From the NCBI RefSeq assembly GCF_000166335.1, contig NC_014657.1, positions 1,232,501-1,296,500 on the forward strand: a stretch of DNA of 64,000 nucleotides, read 5' to 3'. The DNA comes from Caldicellulosiruptor owensensis OL. GTDB taxonomy: Bacteria; Bacillota; Thermoanaerobacteria; Caldicellulosiruptorales; Caldicellulosiruptoraceae. Shown here in pieces: positions 60,858 to 64,000 of the stretch. Each line of letters begins with the position of its first letter. Within the stretch, counting starts at the first letter, position 1. The notes beneath the pieces were generated by a model that saw nothing but the letters and a program-made list of their open reading frames with translations, did not search any database and had not been told where the DNA came from. Position numbers and translations under genes: made by a program.

Positions 60858-62469
60858 GATAGTGTCAAGAGTTTGTAGGGAAATTTTTTATTAAAATACG
60901 ACTGCATTTAAGAAATCTCCAGTACTTAGGCCTTTCAGTACTCTAAACGTCAAATCAACTTTTCCTCTTGCTAAAATTGGCACATTATTCCTCGTCTCCT
61001 CAATCTGTTTCCTTATCTTCTTAACATTTTTTCTCACAATTTCTTTCAATATTTTTTCTTCTTTCTCTTCCTTGCCACAAATCTCTTTTAAATATGCTTC
61101 TTTCAAGTTTACACCATTATACTTCAAGCTCAATAACTTTACCATCACTTCTGCTCCTTGTTCGCTCCATCCTCTTGGTCTTGAACTCATCCTATCTGCT
61201 AATACGTGGCTTACATGCCCTTCTGCACTACATCCTTTTATAATCCTATTATCTAACTCTAATACTATATTATCCCAATGATTGGCTATATATCTCCTAC
61301 TTTCATTTATCCTCTTCAACGCTCTTTTGTCCTCTCCAGCCTTTTCCATCGCTTTAGCTACCAATCCCTCAAACTTCTCTCTATCCTTATCCCTCAATGC
61401 TTCTACTATCCCAGCAAAAATATTCTTATCTCCACCGCTTATTTTGATTACCTCTCTCATTAGATGAAACCTGTCTAATACAAATTCTGCACCCACTATC
61501 CATTCAAGCCCTTCCTTTATCCATGCCGCTCCATCCCCTAACAAATATATCTTCTCTATCTTCTCCGTTTCATAGTGCTCCTCTATATATTCACTTACTT
61601 TTGACCAAAAATCTTCTGGTCTCTCTTTAATACTGCTAAAATAATGCACCCCTTTTAATTCCTTTCTTTTGACAATCCCTTTCTCTTCTTTATATCCCTC
61701 ATTTATGTACGCAAGCTTCGCTATCTTCCCTTCTCCGTTTTGTAACGAAATATGATCTTCATCTGCCTCTATATAAAGTTCTTTTACCACTTTTTTACTG
61801 CCTGCAACTCCTTTTTTATTATGCTCGATTCTATCTAACTGAGCTGCCTCTATCCTCCTCAAAATATTCATTACACTTTGTCTTGTCATTTTCTCTTCTC
61901 CTAATACTTCTTTGGCTGCTTTTTCATATGATATTTCCACTACTTTCTCAACTATTGCTGCTTTGACTGCTTTGTCTATTCTTTGGTATTTCTCTATCCC
62001 CAAAATTTCATCTGCTAAATACACATACCCTCCCTCTTCTTTATTCTTGTAGTACGTCCTTATATATTCCACATCTCCAAATATTGTCTTTATGCTCCTC
62101 TTATCTTTCCTTACAACCTCATACCTTGCCTTCCTCTTCTTTTCATTCCTTACAATCTCATCTACAAGCCCGCATGCCTCTTTTATCATCTCCTTCCCTA
62201 TCTCATCCATCTTCTCCTTCAATTCCATTGAATACATCGCTATATCTTTCTCACCTCTTAATATCTCCACTATCCCTTCTCCAAATCTATTTAAAAGTTC
62301 CTCTATTTTTGTTATAATATTATCAAACATTTTGCTCCCTCCTTTGGTTTGTTTTTCCTTTCAGTTTTCTTCTTCTTTTTTTGCTCATTATTTTATATCA
62401 TTCTCTCATTTTTCCCAAGAGGAGGGAGCATTTTTTCCATCTCAAGTCCTATAAATATTTTACACTAAG
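60858..62469 (-). mobile_element. ISLre2-family insertion sequence, copy 2 (intact)
   Basis: Exactly 1612 bp, with flanking 9-bp direct repeats ATTCTGTAA at 60849-60857 and 62470-62478. Read in transposase orientation the ends are CTTAGTGTAAAAT and TTGACACTATC. It is nearly identical to copy 1 (four differences seen by eye). The perfect target duplication suggests a recent insertion. Confidence 0.96.
60891..62330 (-). CDS. ISLre2 family transposase (UPF0236)
   Basis: The full-length transposase has 479 residues. The N-terminal part contains R-Y-E-V-V-R-K-D-K-R and F-G-D-V-E-Y-I-R-T-Y-Y; the middle has Y-I-E-A-D-E-D-H and L-G-D-G-A-A-W-I-K, and F-V-L-D-R-F-H-L-M-R-E; the C-terminus has N-R-I-I-K-G-C-S-A-E-G-H-V-S-H. 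These match the ISLre2 pattern. ATG 62330 has an AAAGGAGGG SD inside the element. It is likely active and could mobilise copy 1 in trans. Confidence 0.93.
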   Translation of the reverse strand: MFDNIITKIEELLNRFGEGIVEILRGEKDIAMYSMELKEKMDEIGKEMIKEACGLVDEIVRNEKKRKARYEVVRKDKRSIKTIFGDVEYIRTYYKNKEEGGYVYLADEILGIEKYQRIDKAVKAAIVEKVVEISYEKAAKEVLGEEKMTRQSVMNILRRIEAAQLDRIEHNKKGVAGSKKVVKELYIEADEDHISLQNGEGKIAKLAYINEGYKEEKGIVKRKELKGVHYFSSIKERPEDFWSKVSEYIEEHYETEKIEKIYLLGDGAAWIKEGLEWIVGAEFVLDRFHLMREVIKISGGDKNIFAGIVEALRDKDREKFEGLVAKAMEKAGEDKRALKRINESRRYIANHWDNIVLELDNRIIKGCSAEGHVSHVLADRMSSRPRGWSEQGAEVMVKLLSLKYNGVNLKEAYLKEICGKEEKEEKILKEIVRKNVKKIRKQIEETRNNVPILARGKVDLTFRVLKGLSTGDFLNAVVF

Positions 62470-63085
62470 ATTCTGTAATCTCTATTTCTTCAACTTCTTG
62501 TGAGGTTTTTGCAAGGGAGTTGAGTTTTTCTTTCATCTTGTTCATCACTTCTTTTGCAACATCAGCAGAGTACTTTTCCATTGCAAAAACGGGCGTTGCG
62601 GTAGGAGTTGATGCTTTTACTATTTTGATTATTTTTAGTTGTGGTTTGTCCTGAGTAGTTGGACGAACTTTTGAGCCCATCAAAATGTAGTCAGCATATC
62701 CCTGTTTGAACACTCCAATTACTACTTCTTCGTACGGTTGTGATGTTATCTTTGAAGACTCAGATACTTTGATCTGCATGGGAATAATCTGAGTTTTCCC
62801 ATCTTTGGCTGTAGTATATAGCTGGTCCAAGTTTGAAAATACTATATTCGCACCTTCAACGGGTAGACCAGTTTTGCTGTCAACAACCATAACCTGCAAA
62901 TAACCTTTCAAACCCTCAGTTTTAGAGACTTGCTCAGATGCTGGCACAGAAGAATTCTTTTGGACTTCTGTAGAGGTTAATTTTGAACTTTCCAAGCTTT
63001 TGTTAGAAATTATTCCTACTAATGCAATAACAAATATAGCTAAAATTGTAACAGCTAAAAACCTGTTTGAAACTTTGCTGAGCAT
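62465..63085 (-). CDS. Membrane-anchored protein with carboxypeptidase-regulatory-like domain; stop codon supplied by IS
   Basis: A 206-residue protein: one N-terminal membrane helix (about 8-27), a Ser/Thr-rich linker (30-55), then a beta-sandwich-like domain (about 60-150; L-Q-V-M-V-V-D-S-K-T-G-L-P-V-E-G-A-N-I) typical of carboxypeptidase regulatory-like folds, and a helical tail. Function unknown. The IS inserted at the final codon: the frame now ends GAA-TCT-TAG, with CTTAG from the IS. Without it the frame would end GAA-TAA. The product therefore gained only one Ser. Confidence 0.75.
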   Translation of the reverse strand: MLSKVSNRFLAVTILAIFVIALVGIISNKSLESSKLTSTEVQKNSSVPASEQVSKTEGLKGYLQVMVVDSKTGLPVEGANIVFSNLDQLYTTAKDGKTQIIPMQIKVSESSKITSQPYEEVVIGVFKQGYADYILMGSKVRPTTQDKPQLKIIKIVKASTPTATPVFAMEKYSADVAKEVMNKMKEKLNSLAKTSQEVEEIEITES

Positions 63086-63236
63086 ATCTTCATTATCTCC
63101 CTTGCCAAATAATGTTTCTACTAAAATATATTATTAAAGTGTATTTTCTATCACTAATTTGTTTACCGAAAAAAGATTAGGGTATAAATAATTTTGAATA
63201 TCAAAAATCATCCTTAGAAAGCGGAGGGAAAGAAAA

Positions 63237-64000
63237 ATGCACACAAAATTAAGAGATGGAATATATTCAGTTGGTGTACAAGATCCAGACTTGAGGATAT
63301 TTGATATTGTTATGTACACTAAATACGGAACTACCTATAATTCTTATTTGGTTATTGGAAGTGAAAAAATAGCCTTAATTGAAAATGTTAAATATAAGTT
63401 TTTTGAACAATTTTTAGATAACATAAAAGAGATTATCTCACCAGAAAAAATAGACTACTTGATAATAAACCACACAGAACCAGATCATTCAGGGTCAATT
63501 GAGAAACTTTTAGAGCTAAATCCCAATATAAAGGTCTTTGGCAGTAGTACAGCAATAAAATTTTTGAAAAAGATCACAAATAAGGACTTTCAATTTCAAG
63601 TTTTAAATCACAACGACCAGATTTCGCTTGGAAATAAAACTTTAAAATTTATCTCTGCCCCTTTTTTGCACTGGCCTGATTCCATTTATACGTATTTGGT
63701 CGAAGACAAAATTCTTTTTACCTGTGACTCATTTGGCTGTCATTTTAGTACTGAAAACCTTGATATAAACTGGGTTATGCAAAACGACAAAGAAGGTTTT
63801 ATGGATGCTTACAAGTACTATTACGATGTTATTATGTCACCGTTTAAAAGTTATGTTTTGCAAGCAATAGATAAAATAAAAGATTTGGAAATTGACATAA
63901 TTGCTCCGGGACATGGTCCTATATTAACAAACTATAAAGACCAACTTATCGCCTTATATAAATCATGGTCTGAAAAGCTCACAGAAAAACCACCAAAACC
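63237..64000 (+). CDS. FprA-type flavodiiron protein, N-terminal part (runs off window)
   Basis: Flavodiiron proteins reduce oxygen or nitric oxide in anaerobes. The visible 254 residues are the metallo-beta-lactamase-like diiron domain: ligands in N-H-T-E-P-D-H-S-G (H-x-E-x-D-H), F-L-H-W-P-D-S, T-C-D-S-F-G-C-H and P-G-H-G-P. The flavodoxin domain should follow beyond the window. ATG 63237 has a GGAGGG SD. The gene is divergent from the membrane-anchored protein and probably monocistronic. Confidence 0.92.
   Translation, partial: MHTKLRDGIYSVGVQDPDLRIFDIVMYTKYGTTYNSYLVIGSEKIALIENVKYKFFEQFLDNIKEIISPEKIDYLIINHTEPDHSGSIEKLLELNPNIKVFGSSTAIKFLKKITNKDFQFQVLNHNDQISLGNKTLKFISAPFLHWPDSIYTYLVEDKILFTCDSFGCHFSTENLDINWVMQNDKEGFMDAYKYYYDVIMSPFKSYVLQAIDKIKDLEIDIIAPGHGPILTNYKDQLIALYKSWSEKLTEKPPK

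Noticed and set aside
62084-62454. Plus-strand frames over IS copy 2 and their mirror frames over copy 1
   Set aside because: They are Ser/Leu/Pro-rich shadows of the transposase gene and appear identically in both copies only because the IS is duplicated.

Overview
The window is AT-rich DNA from a low-GC, Gram-positive-type, probably thermophilic and spore-forming bacterium. Strong Shine-Dalgarno (SD) sites, frequent TTG/GTG starts and the gene content (pyr operon with a PyrR leader, cggR-glycolysis operon, YteA- and YmxH-like sporulation-associated genes, pyruvate phosphate dikinase, dimeric glycyl-tRNA synthetase, ISLre2 elements) fit a Caldicellulosiruptor-like member of the Firmicutes. 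The genus is an inference from content and has not been tested by a search. No rRNA, tRNA or CRISPR array was seen.

Layout. 1-4.0 kb is a decayed accessory stretch: the 3' part of a BlaR1/M56-type sensor peptidase, an amidase-like frame whose catalytic Cys is Tyr, a lipoprotein, and a secretion-signal stub cut off by a transposase relic. 4.0-6.9 kb holds mtnP-mtnA (methylthioadenosine salvage), a DUF5665 membrane protein and a YteA-like zinc-finger protein. An ISLre2 copy with a frameshifted transposase (6876-8487) separates these from lspA and an RluD-type synthase. 9.96-21.5 kb is the pyrimidine operon: PyrR leader, pyrR-pyrP-pyrB-pyrC-pyrF-carB-pyrK-pyrD-histidine phosphatase-pyrE. No carA is present. 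21.7-26.2 kb is a branched-chain amino acid ABC transporter (livK-H-M-G-F, minus strand), divergent from a pyruvate-kinase-C-like protein. Next come a Xer-type recombinase, a YneA-like LysM protein with an SOS-box-like site, and a degraded C39 peptidase locus (28.7-29.3 kb).

29.4-40.9 kb is central carbon metabolism on the minus strand: ppdK, then cggR-gap-(pgk-tpi fusion)-gpmI-eno, then uxaC. 41-50.7 kb holds housekeeping genes: glyQS, recO, era, an RluA-type synthase, and a tight operon of M16 peptidase, dut, PRC-barrel protein, DivIVA-like coiled coil, Lrp/AsnC regulator and aminotransferase. Upstream of that lies a DUF5685 plus J-domain pair. 50.8-58.2 kb has a zinc-ribbon acidic protein and the complete F1Fo ATP synthase operon (atpI-B-E-F-H-A-G-D-C). 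guaA and an AEC transporter follow. A second, intact ISLre2 copy (60858-62469) is inserted exactly at the stop codon of a membrane-anchored protein gene. The window ends inside a flavodiiron protein gene.

How it works together. Most of the window is metabolic core: de novo UMP synthesis with PyrR attenuation, lower glycolysis under CggR, pyruvate/PEP interconversion by PpdK and ATP synthase. The more unusual points are the PGK-TIM fusion inside a Firmicute-type cggR operon, two nearly identical ISLre2 copies that both landed on stop codons, the M56 sensor whose ectodomain is not penicillin-binding, and the DUF5685/J-domain module.
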